From assembly GCF_015207655.1 (NCBI RefSeq), contig NZ_JADEWN010000027.1, positions 1 to 62,879 on the forward strand: 62,879 nt of DNA. Reading direction: 5' to 3'. The position numbers and the translations under genes were made by a program. The notes under the pieces were generated by a model. That model did no database searches, was not told the DNA's origin, and was given only the letters and a program-made list of their open reading frames with translations. Source of the DNA: Gloeocapsopsis crepidinum LEGE 06123 (GTDB taxonomy: Bacteria; Cyanobacteriota; Cyanobacteriia; Cyanobacteriales; Chroococcidiopsidaceae). Of the stretch, positions 28,127 to 37,320 are shown piece by piece. Positions within the stretch are counted from its first letter, which is position 1. Every line of letters starts with the position of its first letter.

Positions 28127-29704
28127 ATGGATGCAGAGGAAGCATTACGCTTGCTAGACAAACTTTTGCCACAGCAACGACTAGTCGATGTACAAGAACT
28201 CGTGCTTCGCCTGACATGGCAAGGATTAACTTACGCAGAGATTGCCGAACAAACTAATTATGAAGCTGATTACATCAAGTTTGTTGGTTTTCAATTGTGG
28301 CAAATGCTTTCAAAAGCACTAGGAGAAAAAGTCACTAAAAGTAACTTCAAGTCTGTTTTAAGAAGAAAAGTAACAGAATTCAAAAGAAACGACTTTATTG
28401 GCGAGCAAGCAAAATTAGCAACTAGTACAATTAATCATCCACACGCGATCGCATCCTCACAGTGCGATTGGAAAGAAGCAATCGATGTATCAGTATTTTA
28501 CGGACGCGCCTTAGAGCTTGCCAAGCTTCAACAGTGGGTTACAAAAGACTACTGTCGATTAATCGCATTTGTAGGTGTAGGAGGTATCGGTAAAACGGCT
28601 TTATCAGTGAAATTAGCACAACGACTGCAAGATCAGTTTGAGTTTGTCATTTGGCGTAGTCTCAGAAATGCGCCACCTTTGTCGGAACTATTGACAACAC
28701 TCATTGATTTCATTTCGCAACAGCATGAGGTTTTACCCGCAGTAGGCAGTATATCTCAGCTCATCGAATATTTGCAGGCTTTTCGTTGTTTACTCATTCT
28801 CGATAACTTTGAAGCAATCCTCAGCAGCAATCAATGTACTAGTCGCTATCGCCCAGGCTACGAGGAATATGGAGAACTGCTACTACAAGTCGGCAAAGTA
28901 CCACATCAAAGTTGTTTATTAATCACTAGTCGAGAAAAACCTATAGAAGTCGCGGCTTTAGAAGACAAATGTCTTCCTGTAAGAACACTGCAGGTTTCTG
29001 GAGTAAGAATAGCTACAGGACAGGAGATTTTAGTGACAAAAGGACTTCCAAGTTCTGTGGATGAAACTGAACAACTCATTGAATGCTACCGAGGGAATCC
29101 ACTAGCTTTAAAAATTGCGGCAACTGCAATTTTGGATTTGTTTGATGGTAAAGTTGCGGAGTTTTTACAGCAAAGAACCATCGTTTTTAATGAAATTCAT
29201 AATTTATTAGCTCACCAAATTCAACGGCTGTCACCCTTAGAAGAACAAGTTATGTACTGGCTTGCACTCAACCGCGAACCAGTTTTAGCCGCACACTTAC
29301 AAGCAGATGGTGTCTTGGCAATATCGCGATCGCACGTTATCGAAACATTAGAGTCATTGAGTTGGCGATCGCTCATCGAAAAAAGTCCTGCTGGATTTAT
29401 CCAACATCCTATTGTTATGAAATTCACGATCGAGCAATTCATTGAACAGGTCTGTGTGGAAATTTCAACAGGCAAAACTTACTTGTTGAACCGCTACCCT
29501 TTGCTCAAAGCTACTGCTCAAGATTACGTCAGAGAAAGCCAAGTTCGGATGATTTTAGAGCCAATGTTGAGTCATTTGCACTCGCACTTTCAATCTACAG
29601 CCAAAATAGAGCAGCAACTTCAGAAGATTTTGGCAACAATGCAAACAGATTGTGCTGAATCTCCAGGATACGGTAGCGTTAATATCATGAATCTATTACG
29701 TTAG
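28127..29704 (+). CDS. NB-ARC/STAND ATPase without C-terminal repeats
   Basis: A 525-residue protein. Residues 1-90 form the helical N-terminal domain typical of cyanobacterial STAND proteins (QELVLRLTWQGLTYAEIAEQTNYEADYIK, then KALGEKVTKSNF). Residues 125-400 are NB-ARC: Walker A FVGVGGIGKTALS, Walker B CLLILDNFEAIL, SCLLITSREKP and GNPLALKIAA. The remaining part is winged-helix-like (LAHQIQRLSPLEEQ onwards). The protein then ends without the WD40 or TPR sensor repeats that usually follow. An ATG 50 bases upstream is out of frame. It may act as a signalling or defence switch; this is inferred from the family. Confidence 0.85.
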   Translation: MDAEEALRLLDKLLPQQRLVDVQELVLRLTWQGLTYAEIAEQTNYEADYIKFVGFQLWQMLSKALGEKVTKSNFKSVLRRKVTEFKRNDFIGEQAKLATSTINHPHAIASSQCDWKEAIDVSVFYGRALELAKLQQWVTKDYCRLIAFVGVGGIGKTALSVKLAQRLQDQFEFVIWRSLRNAPPLSELLTTLIDFISQQHEVLPAVGSISQLIEYLQAFRCLLILDNFEAILSSNQCTSRYRPGYEEYGELLLQVGKVPHQSCLLITSREKPIEVAALEDKCLPVRTLQVSGVRIATGQEILVTKGLPSSVDETEQLIECYRGNPLALKIAATAILDLFDGKVAEFLQQRTIVFNEIHNLLAHQIQRLSPLEEQVMYWLALNREPVLAAHLQADGVLAISRSHVIETLESLSWRSLIEKSPAGFIQHPIVMKFTIEQFIEQVCVEISTGKTYLLNRYPLLKATAQDYVRESQVRMILEPMLSHLHSHFQSTAKIEQQLQKILATMQTDCAESPGYGSVNIMNLLR

Positions 29705-29893
29705 TTGCAAGTCACTTGTAGTGGCGATCGCTTTGCTACTCTCAATCTCACACTAAACCTATAACATCCTACCAACAGGTGCGATCGCAATTACTTATCA
29801 CTTCCTTAAGGACAGCTAATCACACTTTCACTTGCTGAGTTCTTCACATTTTGTTACAAAGGTAGGAAGACGTTCCGTAAAGCTTAAAACGCT

Positions 29894-30691
29894 ATGATAT
29901 TTGGCGGACTGAGTGGTTTAACCAATCCTACTGGCACTGACTGGGGAGAGCGTATGCTCAATACAGTTGCCAGCCAAACGATTCGCCATTTATTTAGCCG
30001 TAGCGAATCGGTAGAAGTTGCTGTCCGCTGTTATCCCTCTAGCAAATTGTTACAAGGTAGTATCGACAGCTTCAAAATGAGCGGTCGAGGTTTAGTCATC
30101 CGTAAAGACTTTTATGTTGATGAGATGTCATTTGAAACCGATGCGGTTGCTATTGACTTTAGCTCAGTTCTAGGCGGCAAGCTTACACTTAAACAATCCA
30201 CGCAAGCTGTTGCTCAAGTTACCTTAACTGAAGATGGTATCAACAACGCTTTCAGTGCTGAACTCGTCAAAAAACGCCTTCAAAATATTTCTTTGCCAAG
30301 CTTAGCCGATATTTCCGGTGGCGAGACAATTTCTTTTAGCGATGTTCAAGTCCAACTGTTACCGGAAAATCAAGTCAAAATTTCAGCTAAAGCAGACATC
30401 AGTAACGGCGAACTAGTCCCAATTAGCCTAAAAGCAACTTTAGGAGTAGAACGACGCCGACGTGTCACTTTTCAAAATCCTCAGTTTGAAGCAGAAGACA
30501 TTCCAGAAGAGCAACGCGAGCTTTCGCACACTTTAACTGATGCCTTAGCCGAAATCTTGAATAATATGGTTGATTTGGATCGCTTTGACTTAGATGGCGT
30601 CATGATGCGGATCAACCGTCTAGAAACTCAAGGTCAAAAACTTATCTTCAGCGGCTACGCTCAAATTGACCGTATTCCTGGTAACGCCTAG
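29894..30691 (+). CDS. DUF2993 (LmeA-like) lipid-binding protein
   Basis: A 265-residue protein with the DUF2993 pattern: long amphipathic strands (GSIDSFKMSGRGLVIRKDF, FETDAVAIDFSSVLGGKLTL) and LTEDGINNAF, then a second strand set. The family is related to TULIP-type lipid-binding proteins. There is no clear signal peptide, so location is uncertain. The gene stands alone; the start ATG lacks a strong Shine-Dalgarno. Confidence 0.85.
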   Translation: MIFGGLSGLTNPTGTDWGERMLNTVASQTIRHLFSRSESVEVAVRCYPSSKLLQGSIDSFKMSGRGLVIRKDFYVDEMSFETDAVAIDFSSVLGGKLTLKQSTQAVAQVTLTEDGINNAFSAELVKKRLQNISLPSLADISGGETISFSDVQVQLLPENQVKISAKADISNGELVPISLKATLGVERRRRVTFQNPQFEAEDIPEEQRELSHTLTDALAEILNNMVDLDRFDLDGVMMRINRLETQGQKLIFSGYAQIDRIPGNA

Positions 30692-30939
30692 TTATGCTGT
30701 TTTGCCTTAAGTTAGCTATATAAGCAGATAAAGCGAAGCTGGGGAAGCTGAGGGAGTCATGAGTTTTCAGTATTGAGCTTGGAGAGTCGTGAAGTGTTGA
30801 GTTACAAGTTAAGAAATTCTAATGCCTCCGGCACACTGTGCGAACAATTCAAAACTCTTTAGGACTCAAAATTCTTCACGAGCAACTATCACTAGCTACT
30901 AAACTCTCTTTCTCTCGCTCCTCGCCCCTGTTCCCTCTT

Positions 30940-32334
30940 CTACCGTCCTACACCGACGTAGTAGAATCCAGCTTGCTGTAGCTTCTCACGGTCGAGGAAG
31001 TTACGACCATCGATCATGACAGGATTGTTCATCAAGCTTGCCATTTTCTCGTAATCGAGGTGTTGGAACTGTTTCCAATCGGTCACTAAAACTAAAGCAT
31101 CACAACCGTCTGCAAGGCGCTCAGGATCGGTTTCAACCATCACGCCAGAAAGACCGTGGCGCATCCCGCTTTGAGAAACAATGGGGTCGTAGGCTTTTAC
31201 TTTTGTTCCTAAACGATTGAGATGCTCAATTAAGTTAAGCGCAGGAGCATCACGCATATCATCAGTATCAGGTTTGAAGGTTAAGCCGAGTAAGCCAACT
31301 GTCTTACCCTTCAAGATTTTAAGAACCTGTTGCAGTTTTTCTACTCCTATTAGGCGCTGACGTTGATTCACGCTTACAGCAGCTTTCAGGAGGTGGGCTT
31401 CATAGCCATAGTCATCTGCAGTATGAATTAATGCTGAGACATCTTTAGGAAAGCAGGAACCACCCCAGCCAATCCCAGCTTGTAGGAATTTGTTACCAAT
31501 CCGCGAGTCAAGCCCAATACCTTTAGCAACTTGCGTGACATCCGCACCAACGCGATCGCAGATATTTGCGACTTCATTAATAAAACTAATCTTAGTTGCC
31601 AAGAACGCATTAGCTGCGTACTTAATCATCTCGGCTGAACTTAGATCTGTCACAACGATAGGAACTGGTGGTAAAGTCTTATCTTCAGCAAACTGACGTT
31701 CCACAATTGGAGTATATAGTTCCTCCATCATCGCGATCGCTTTAGGGTTATTGCTACCTATGACAATGCGATCGGGGTTGAATGTATCGTAAACTGCCGA
31801 TCCTTCCCGCAAAAACTCTGGGTTGCTGACAATATCAAACTCGGCGATTTGTGTTAAAGGCAATTCTTCTTTGACGCTACCAGCTGTAACAGGAACTTTT
31901 TCGCTTTGACGTTCAGCAATCCCATCAAGCACAAGCATGCGTACCCAGTCGCCTGAACCAATTGGTACTGTCGATTTATTAACGATTACTTTGTAACCAC
32001 CGTTGAGATGCGCGCCAATTCCGCGAGCGACAGCTTCTACATAGCGAGTGTCACTTTCCCCTGTTGGTAAGGGAGGTGTTCCCACCGCGATAAATAAAAT
32101 TTCTCCATGATTCACACCTGCACCTAAATCAGTTGTGAACTCAATTTTGCCTGAGGCGATCGCCGCCTGCATAATCTCTGACAGTCCTGGTTCAAAAATC
32201 GGTGACTGTCCGGCTTTCATCAACTTAACTTTTTCTTCGTTGTTATCGACGCAAATGACATGATGCCCAATATGAGCCAAGCAAGCACCAGTAACTAAAC
32301 CAACGTATCCAGTACCAATTACGCAAACACGCAT
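30940..32334 (-). CDS. ugd: UDP-glucose 6-dehydrogenase
   Basis: A 464-residue protein with N-terminal NAD-binding VIGTGYVGLVTG, the catalytic Cys in GIGWGGSCFPKD, and the C-terminal UDP-binding domain with LGLTFKPDTDDMRDAP. It oxidises UDP-glucose to UDP-glucuronate with two NAD. The gene downstream of uxs in the same direction uses its product: UDP-glucuronate is decarboxylated by the Uxs-like enzyme at 32498-33460. Together they make precursors for exopolysaccharide or lipopolysaccharide. Confidence 0.97.
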   Translation of the reverse strand: MRVCVIGTGYVGLVTGACLAHIGHHVICVDNNEEKVKLMKAGQSPIFEPGLSEIMQAAIASGKIEFTTDLGAGVNHGEILFIAVGTPPLPTGESDTRYVEAVARGIGAHLNGGYKVIVNKSTVPIGSGDWVRMLVLDGIAERQSEKVPVTAGSVKEELPLTQIAEFDIVSNPEFLREGSAVYDTFNPDRIVIGSNNPKAIAMMEELYTPIVERQFAEDKTLPPVPIVVTDLSSAEMIKYAANAFLATKISFINEVANICDRVGADVTQVAKGIGLDSRIGNKFLQAGIGWGGSCFPKDVSALIHTADDYGYEAHLLKAAVSVNQRQRLIGVEKLQQVLKILKGKTVGLLGLTFKPDTDDMRDAPALNLIEHLNRLGTKVKAYDPIVSQSGMRHGLSGVMVETDPERLADGCDALVLVTDWKQFQHLDYEKMASLMNNPVMIDGRNFLDREKLQQAGFYYVGVGR

Positions 32335-32448
32335 ATTTTATCAATCCTCAATTTTATTGTTTTATGGTGGTTAGTTAGTAGAGTATGTAGAAGTTAGAGA
32401 TCTACAAGATTATAGGTATATGGGTTTTAACAGCACAATTCCCTGAAC

Positions 32449-32500
32449 CCCGATCCTGACCTCTAAACTGCAGGTCTGTGTAGCGTCCTCTCATCTTCTA
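32449..32500. repeat. Dispersed repeat abutting a stop codon (copy C, weak)
   Basis: The segment CGATCCTGACCTCTAAACTGCAGGTCTGTG is related to copies at 331-392 and 36247-36314. It again ends at the TAG stop of a minus-strand gene, here the UDP-glucuronate decarboxylase. Similarity is lower than between A and B. Confidence 0.35.
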
Positions 32501-33460
32501 CTTTGCTATTTTGCTAGCTTCAAGTGGTTGCTCACTTTGAATGCGAGCTTGAAAATCTTCTATTGTCAGTGTTAGACCTTCTTGTAAAGGTACTGTAGGT
32601 TCCCAATTTAACCAAGTTTTAGCTCGGGTAATATCTGGACGGCGACGGCGAGGATCGTCTGAAGGTAAAGGCTCAAACTTGATCTCTGCGTCTGGATTGA
32701 CGAGCTGTTGCACGGCAGTAGCTAGCTCTAAAATTGTATATTCGTCCGGATTTCCTAGGTTAACAGGACCAACACGATCGTTATTCATTAACCGCATCAG
32801 TCCTTCTACCAAATCGGAAACATAGCAGAAACTACGAGTTTGAGAACCGTCTCCATAGACAGTCAGCGGATTTCCTCGAAGAGCTTGAACGACAAAATTA
32901 CTGACAACTCGACCATCATTTTCCAACATTCGTGGACCGTAGGTATTAAAGATCCGAGCTACACGAATGTCTACATCATTTTGGCGATGATAGTCAAAAG
33001 ATAGTGTTTCAGCGATTCGCTTACCTTCGTCGTAGCAAGACCGAATTCCAATTGGATTAACGTTTCCACGGTAATCCTCTGTTTGGGGATGAACTTCAGG
33101 ATCGCCGTAGATTTCTGATGTTGAAGCTAACAAGAAGCGAGCTTTAACTCGCTTTGCTAATCCCAACATATTCAGCGTACCCATTACACTGGTTTTGACA
33201 GTTTTCACTGGGTTGTACTGATAGTGAACTGGAGAGGCAGGACAAGCAAGGTGATAGATTTGGTCTACCTCTAACCGAATCGGTTCGGTGATGTCATGAC
33301 GAATTAATTCAAAATAAGGATGCTCTAGCCATTTGAGGATGTTCCGCTTGTGACCAGTGTAAAAGTTATCTAGACAGATAACCTCATGTCCTTCTACCAT
33401 CAATCGATCGATAAGATGGGAACCAACAAAACCAGCACCACCTGTAACCAAGATTCTCAT
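32498..33460 (-). CDS. uxs: UDP-glucuronate decarboxylase (UDP-xylose synthase)
   Basis: A 320-residue extended SDR with [10 protein letters not shown] (residues 7-16), STSEIYGDP, the YDEGKR catalytic Tyr-Lys motif and [10 protein letters not shown]. The [17 protein letters not shown] block is specific to UXS enzymes. It turns UDP-glucuronate into UDP-xylose. It precedes ugd in the same direction with a 163-bp gap, so co-regulation is plausible, though the gap is long for a single operon. Confidence 0.95.
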   Translation of the reverse strand: MRILVTGGAGFVGSHLIDRLMVEGHEVICLDNFYTGHKRNILKWLEHPYFELIRHDITEPIRLEVDQIYHLACPASPVHYQYNPVKTVKTSVMGTLNMLGLAKRVKARFLLASTSEIYGDPEVHPQTEDYRGNVNPIGIRSCYDEGKRIAETLSFDYHRQNDVDIRVARIFNTYGPRMLENDGRVVSNFVVQALRGNPLTVYGDGSQTRSFCYVSDLVEGLMRLMNNDRVGPVNLGNPDEYTILELATAVQQLVNPDAEIKFEPLPSDDPRRRRPDITRAKTWLNWEPTVPLQEGLTLTIEDFQARIQSEQPLEASKIAK

Positions 33461-33780
33461 AGTTTGTCAACAACTTAAATTAGGTATATTTAACTAGCGA
33501 TCGCACTTTTGTATAAGGTAGCTTGCCTTAAGGCAGCGGTAAAGAGGTAATACTAAAATAAAGTCATTACCTCCCCTTGTACCTCAGGCACGATTTAGGC
33601 TGTATTCTGAGCGCAAATGATAATGTTTCTCTAGCTTCAATCAACTTTAGAAAAACCAAACTGAGTATTAATTCAACGAGATTCAATAGCAAGCTATCAA
33701 ATTTGGAAATATTAACTCAGCATAATAGCGTACAATTCACAAAATCTTTAATAAATTCTTATAGATTCTGTCGCAGTCTG
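33461..33780. other. 320-bp intergenic stretch with a hairpin
   Basis: The only structure is a perfect 8-bp inverted repeat, GAGGTAAT (33544-33551) and ATTACCTC (33566-33573), with a 14-base loop. It could terminate the minus-strand antiporter transcript or lie in the leader of uxs. No coding content recognised. Confidence 0.45.
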
Positions 33781-35931
33781 CTATTTCTCCAATTTTGTGC
33801 GGTTTGAGCGCTGCAGGAATTGCTCTCTAATCACAGCAGCGTTACTTTTTTGTGGTTCTCCTAGCAAGACAATCGACCCTGAAAGTTGCGCGACTAACTG
33901 AGACGTCAAATCACTCACCGCTAATCCGCCAGCACTTGTACGACGCTGAATCGAGCGCAGTACGACTAAATCGTATGCTTTAGCTGCAGTAATAATTGCT
34001 TGTGCGACATTTTCGTGGGGGACGACTTCAACAACTGGAGCTTGAGGTAAAGCCAGTTTGGATAACAAAAGTTCAATATTTGATTTGTTCCAGGCAATGC
34101 TACTCGGTTTAATGCGGCGATCGCAGACGTTCAACAAAGTAACCTGTGCCCCTATTGCCGTAGCCAGCAGTAAAGCAAAACGCAACGGGCGTAAGGCTTC
34201 TGGCGTAAAGTTTTGCACAGGGACGAGAATGCGTTGGATTTTTGTCGGAGACTCAAGAAGGCGCGTAACAGCAACTAAACAATGCGACGCCCACAATACA
34301 CTATCAATCACATTGCCAAACAAGCGGGCACGAAAGCCAGTGCGTTTCCCCCAGCCCATAACAATTAAATTAGCATTTTGTTCGCGGCTAGCACGCGTGA
34401 TGCCAAGGGCGATCGCATCATCAATGCGTAAGACTGATTCGGCGGTGACACCTAAGTCATGGCTCATCGCAGTAGCTTTATCTAACAGTGCATCAGCTTT
34501 GGCGATAGCACTTTCCAACTGTGGTGCATCCATGTGTGCTGGTCCAGTGGCGATCGCAAGTGGTACAAGCCGTCCTTGTGCTTGACGTGCGATTAATGCT
34601 GCCATTTCAATCAGATATTGCTCTGTATCAGGATTGTAGACCGGAACGACTACAGTCAAAGGCTGTTCAGTATCTGTAGTATCCAAATAAAGTGGCTTTG
34701 CATCTGAAGTCACACTTACAGTAGATGTCATCAACCCAACTGCTACTCGACTCGTCAGCAATGGTCCCAAAGTTGCTGTTACAAGCATTAAAACAATAAC
34801 GCTATTCAACATACCTTCATTGAGTAGTCCGGCGCGGTATCCTACTAGTGTTGCAGCTAAGGTTGCTCCCACCTGCGGTATCGACAAAGACCACATTGTT
34901 AGTGCTTCTAGCCAGTTGTATCGATAAATCAGCTTTGCTAGAAAAGCAGCAATAAATTTGCTACCAATCAAACCAATGACAATCGCCAGCGTCAGCCAAA
35001 TATTACTAATGCTGGCAACGAAAGCTGGAATATTAATCAGCAACCCTAAATCAACAAAAAAGATCGGAATAAAAAGTACACTGCCAACAAATACAACCTT
35101 TTCTTTAACAGGTCCTTCCCCGACAACATCATTAACTGCTAATCCTGCTAAAAACGCACCGACGATTTTTTCTACCCCAATTAACTGTGCACCTACTGCA
35201 GCTAAAAATACTGCAAGCAGAACAAATAGAAATTGCTTTCCCTCCTCATCACCTGAACGTCGGAAAAACTCTTTCCCTGCCCAATCAAAGCCAATTAAAA
35301 CCGCAGCTGAATAAAGAAACAATGAGCCTAGTAGAGTAATCAAGCTCAGAGCGGTAAACTCTCCTGCATGGATTGCTACGCAAATGGCTAATACTAACAG
35401 CGCGCCGATATCCGTAAAAATTGTGGCACCAATAGTAACCGTAACAGCTTCGTTGTTAATAACTCCCAAACGACTAATAATCGGATACGCCAGCAGCGTA
35501 TGTGAAGCAAACAGCGAACCAATTAAAATTGATGCATTCCAGCCGAAGCCAAAAATCCGCCCGACAAGTGTTCCGACAATAAGCGGTATTAAGAATGTAA
35601 AAGTACCAAACCCCAAAGATTTATTACGTGTTTGCCGGAACTGTTCCATGTCCACTTCCAATCCAGCAACAAACATGAGATAAACCAAACCAATATTGGA
35701 TAGTAACCTGATTGTTGACTGTTCAGTTTGGAATAAATTTAAAAAATTAGGTCCAAGTAAAACTCCAGCTAGCAGTAAACCAACTAAGCCTGGTAGCCGC
35801 AGTCGTTCAAATACAATTGGTACTACAAGAATGACTATCAGTAAAATCACGAAGGGAACAATTGGTTCTTTCGTGAAAACTTCTGAAGCCGATTCCACCG
35901 CAAGGATGTGAAGGAATGACATAGACAGCAC
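33781..35931 (-). CDS. CPA2-family cation:proton antiporter with two universal stress domains
   Basis: A 716-residue protein. Residues 20-415 form about 12 membrane helices of the KefB/NhaS3-type CPA2 family, including AGLEVDMEQFR, the SHTLLAYPIISRLG block, and GLAVNDVVGEGPVKE. Residues 430-560 and 575-700 each form a universal stress (UspA) domain; the first has NLIVMGWGKRTG with the ATP-loop-like pattern, the second ends in GSIVLLGEP. Probable sodium or potassium/proton exchange with nucleotide control. It is a single gene between uxs and the HAS-barrel gene. Confidence 0.92.
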   Translation of the reverse strand: MLSMSFLHILAVESASEVFTKEPIVPFVILLIVILVVPIVFERLRLPGLVGLLLAGVLLGPNFLNLFQTEQSTIRLLSNIGLVYLMFVAGLEVDMEQFRQTRNKSLGFGTFTFLIPLIVGTLVGRIFGFGWNASILIGSLFASHTLLAYPIISRLGVINNEAVTVTIGATIFTDIGALLVLAICVAIHAGEFTALSLITLLGSLFLYSAAVLIGFDWAGKEFFRRSGDEEGKQFLFVLLAVFLAAVGAQLIGVEKIVGAFLAGLAVNDVVGEGPVKEKVVFVGSVLFIPIFFVDLGLLINIPAFVASISNIWLTLAIVIGLIGSKFIAAFLAKLIYRYNWLEALTMWSLSIPQVGATLAATLVGYRAGLLNEGMLNSVIVLMLVTATLGPLLTSRVAVGLMTSTVSVTSDAKPLYLDTTDTEQPLTVVVPVYNPDTEQYLIEMAALIARQAQGRLVPLAIATGPAHMDAPQLESAIAKADALLDKATAMSHDLGVTAESVLRIDDAIALGITRASREQNANLIVMGWGKRTGFRARLFGNVIDSVLWASHCLVAVTRLLESPTKIQRILVPVQNFTPEALRPLRFALLLATAIGAQVTLLNVCDRRIKPSSIAWNKSNIELLLSKLALPQAPVVEVVPHENVAQAIITAAKAYDLVVLRSIQRRTSAGGLAVSDLTSQLVAQLSGSIVLLGEPQKSNAAVIREQFLQRSNRTKLEK

Positions 35932-36311
35932 TGAGGAGAAAAGCTAGAAGGATTTGTGTAGCCCGCTTGTCAGCATTTACAAGAGCAAGAAAAACAACAA
36001 AGGCAACGAAAACTTGATAAATTTCCCTACTTCAAGTTGTTAGACTGCTTCCTGAGATTGTATGTTGAATTGACCCAAAAAGTCAGAGTCGGGGATTGGA
36101 GTTGAGGAGAATTAAGATGCCTCCGACTAAAATCGGGGCTATTTAAGCAAAGTGTGCACCTTCGTACCTAGAGCAAGACTTTTAACAGTTAGTCCATAGA
36201 GGGAGACAAGGTTTGTGGGGCAGCAGATTCATGCGCGATCGCATTCTTGATTCCTCTAACCTCTGAACCGTAGATCTAAGCGATCGCACGTCCCCTGATC
36301 CCTGACCCCTT
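35932..36311. other. 380-bp intergenic stretch filled with dispersed repeats
   Basis: No coding frame recognised. Two repeat elements occupy most of it: the structured repeat copy 2 (36111-36217) and the stop-codon-associated repeat copy B (36247-36314). Confidence 0.5.
36111..36217 (-). repeat. Structured dispersed repeat (copy 2)
   Basis: The reverse complement matches the element at 24257-24380 over most of its length, including ACAAACC, GGACTAACTGTTAAAAGTCT, GAAGGTGCACACTTTG and TAGCCCCGATTTTAGTCGG followed by GGCATCT. The CCGA(C/T)-TTTA-GTCGG hairpin is kept. Confidence 0.6.
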
Positions 36312-36314
36312 CTA
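36247..36314. repeat. Dispersed repeat abutting a stop codon (copy B)
   Basis: Contains CTCTGAACCGTAGATCTAAG, a GCGATCGC core and CCTGATCCCTGACCCC, closely matching copy A at 331-392. It runs directly into the TAG stop (36312-36314) of the minus-strand HAS-barrel gene. Confidence 0.5.
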
Positions 36315-36965
36315 TGGATGAATTTGGCTAAGAACAACTTTTAAGCGGTCATAGTCATCTTTTAATAACACACTTAAAGTTCTCCCTGCTTTAACTAACC
36401 ATTCTCGGTCAGCTTTGCGTAATTGATATACTTCGCGAATTGCAGCAGCTGTCAGTGCTTCTACAGGCGCGCCATTAACTTGAAGCAAAGTCCTCAAAAA
36501 ATCGAGTTGTTCCGAGAAAGCAACAATTGTCTCAGAGTCACAGTGATAAACAGCTTGGTGAATTTGTGGTGGTCGGGGTGGTAAATACTGATAAAATCGC
36601 TGTGGAGATCTTGCCTCAGGCGGTCGCTCAAAGCCCACGATCGCAGCTCTGAATTCAGTTTTTAGCATCGCGAAGATTTGTGGTTGTTGTTCGCGCAAGT
36701 CTTGTAAAGATAGACCTAATGCTCTTGCCCGATGGATCGAATCAATTGGCATCGTCGTTGCGTAGTAAACTACCGCATAAACTTGATTACCAGATTCTTC
36801 ATCGACAGATTTTACCCAACTGCCGAACGCAGGCATAACAGGAAAGCTTAAATCGTCTGGTTCTAGACACTGAGCCAAGAATTCAGTTGTTGAGGTTTCT
36901 ATGACTTCAGCGATGTAGTTTGGAGCGCGATCGCCTGTGGCAAATTGTGGTAAGGGAAGACGCAT
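36312..36965 (-). CDS. HAS-barrel domain-containing protein
   Basis: A 217-residue protein whose first 110 residues form a HAS-barrel-like domain (FGSWVKSVDEESGNQVYAVVYYATTMPIDS; the barrel is also found at the N-terminus of HerA-type ATPases). A helical C-terminal half follows, with RKADREWLVKAGRTLSVLL. No ATPase domain is present, so it is a stand-alone form common in cyanobacteria with no function I can name. I start at the second Met (36965, MRLPLPQF). It lies 55 bp after the ndhS stop, in the same direction. Confidence 0.7.
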   Translation of the reverse strand: MRLPLPQFATGDRAPNYIAEVIETSTTEFLAQCLEPDDLSFPVMPAFGSWVKSVDEESGNQVYAVVYYATTMPIDSIHRARALGLSLQDLREQQPQIFAMLKTEFRAAIVGFERPPEARSPQRFYQYLPPRPPQIHQAVYHCDSETIVAFSEQLDFLRTLLQVNGAPVEALTAAAIREVYQLRKADREWLVKAGRTLSVLLKDDYDRLKVVLSQIHP

Positions 36966-37019
36966 ATGAGGGATCAAAGGTCAGGGGGTAGGGATCAGTG
37001 TGAAAATACCTCTAAGCTT

Positions 37020-37211
37020 TTATTTGGCTTTTTTGCGTCCAGTTTCTACTGGTTCTAGTTCTGAGAGGTTGAAAGTAATCAGTTTGTCCCAGTTGCCTCC
37101 TTCAAATAGCACAGCGGCTTTACCATCACTCACACGCTGTACTAATCCTTGAAAACGGTAGTAAGTATCGTTGGGATTTGTCACGCACACAGCTGTTCCA
37201 GGCAGGATCAT
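37020..37211 (-). CDS. ndhS: NAD(P)H dehydrogenase subunit S
   Basis: A 63-residue protein with the SH3-like fold of NdhS (Ssl0352 family, DUF3252): [23 protein letters not shown] and [23 protein letters not shown]. NdhS supplies a ferredoxin-binding site on the photosynthetic NDH-1 complex used in cyclic electron flow and respiration. Two adjacent ATG codons are present; I use the second (37211), giving the MILPG start typical of relatives. It is followed by the HAS-barrel gene. Confidence 0.88.
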   Translation of the reverse strand: MILPGTAVCVTNPNDTYYRFQGLVQRVSDGKAAVLFEGGNWDKLITFNLSELEPVETGRKKAK

Positions 37212-37320
37212 CATATCTCTCTCTATGTTTTGCTTTTAATAGCTTACTAAAAACGGTTGTTTCAAGATATCTATTGTCTATATTCGTTTTGGCACAGACT
37301 CAAATCACTCTAAAATTATT

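Noticed and set aside
34058-35911. Several plus-strand frames of 70-175 codons opposite the CPA2 antiporter gene
   Set aside because: They are low-complexity shadows (Ser/Thr/Lys/Pro rich) of the strongly supported minus-strand gene.
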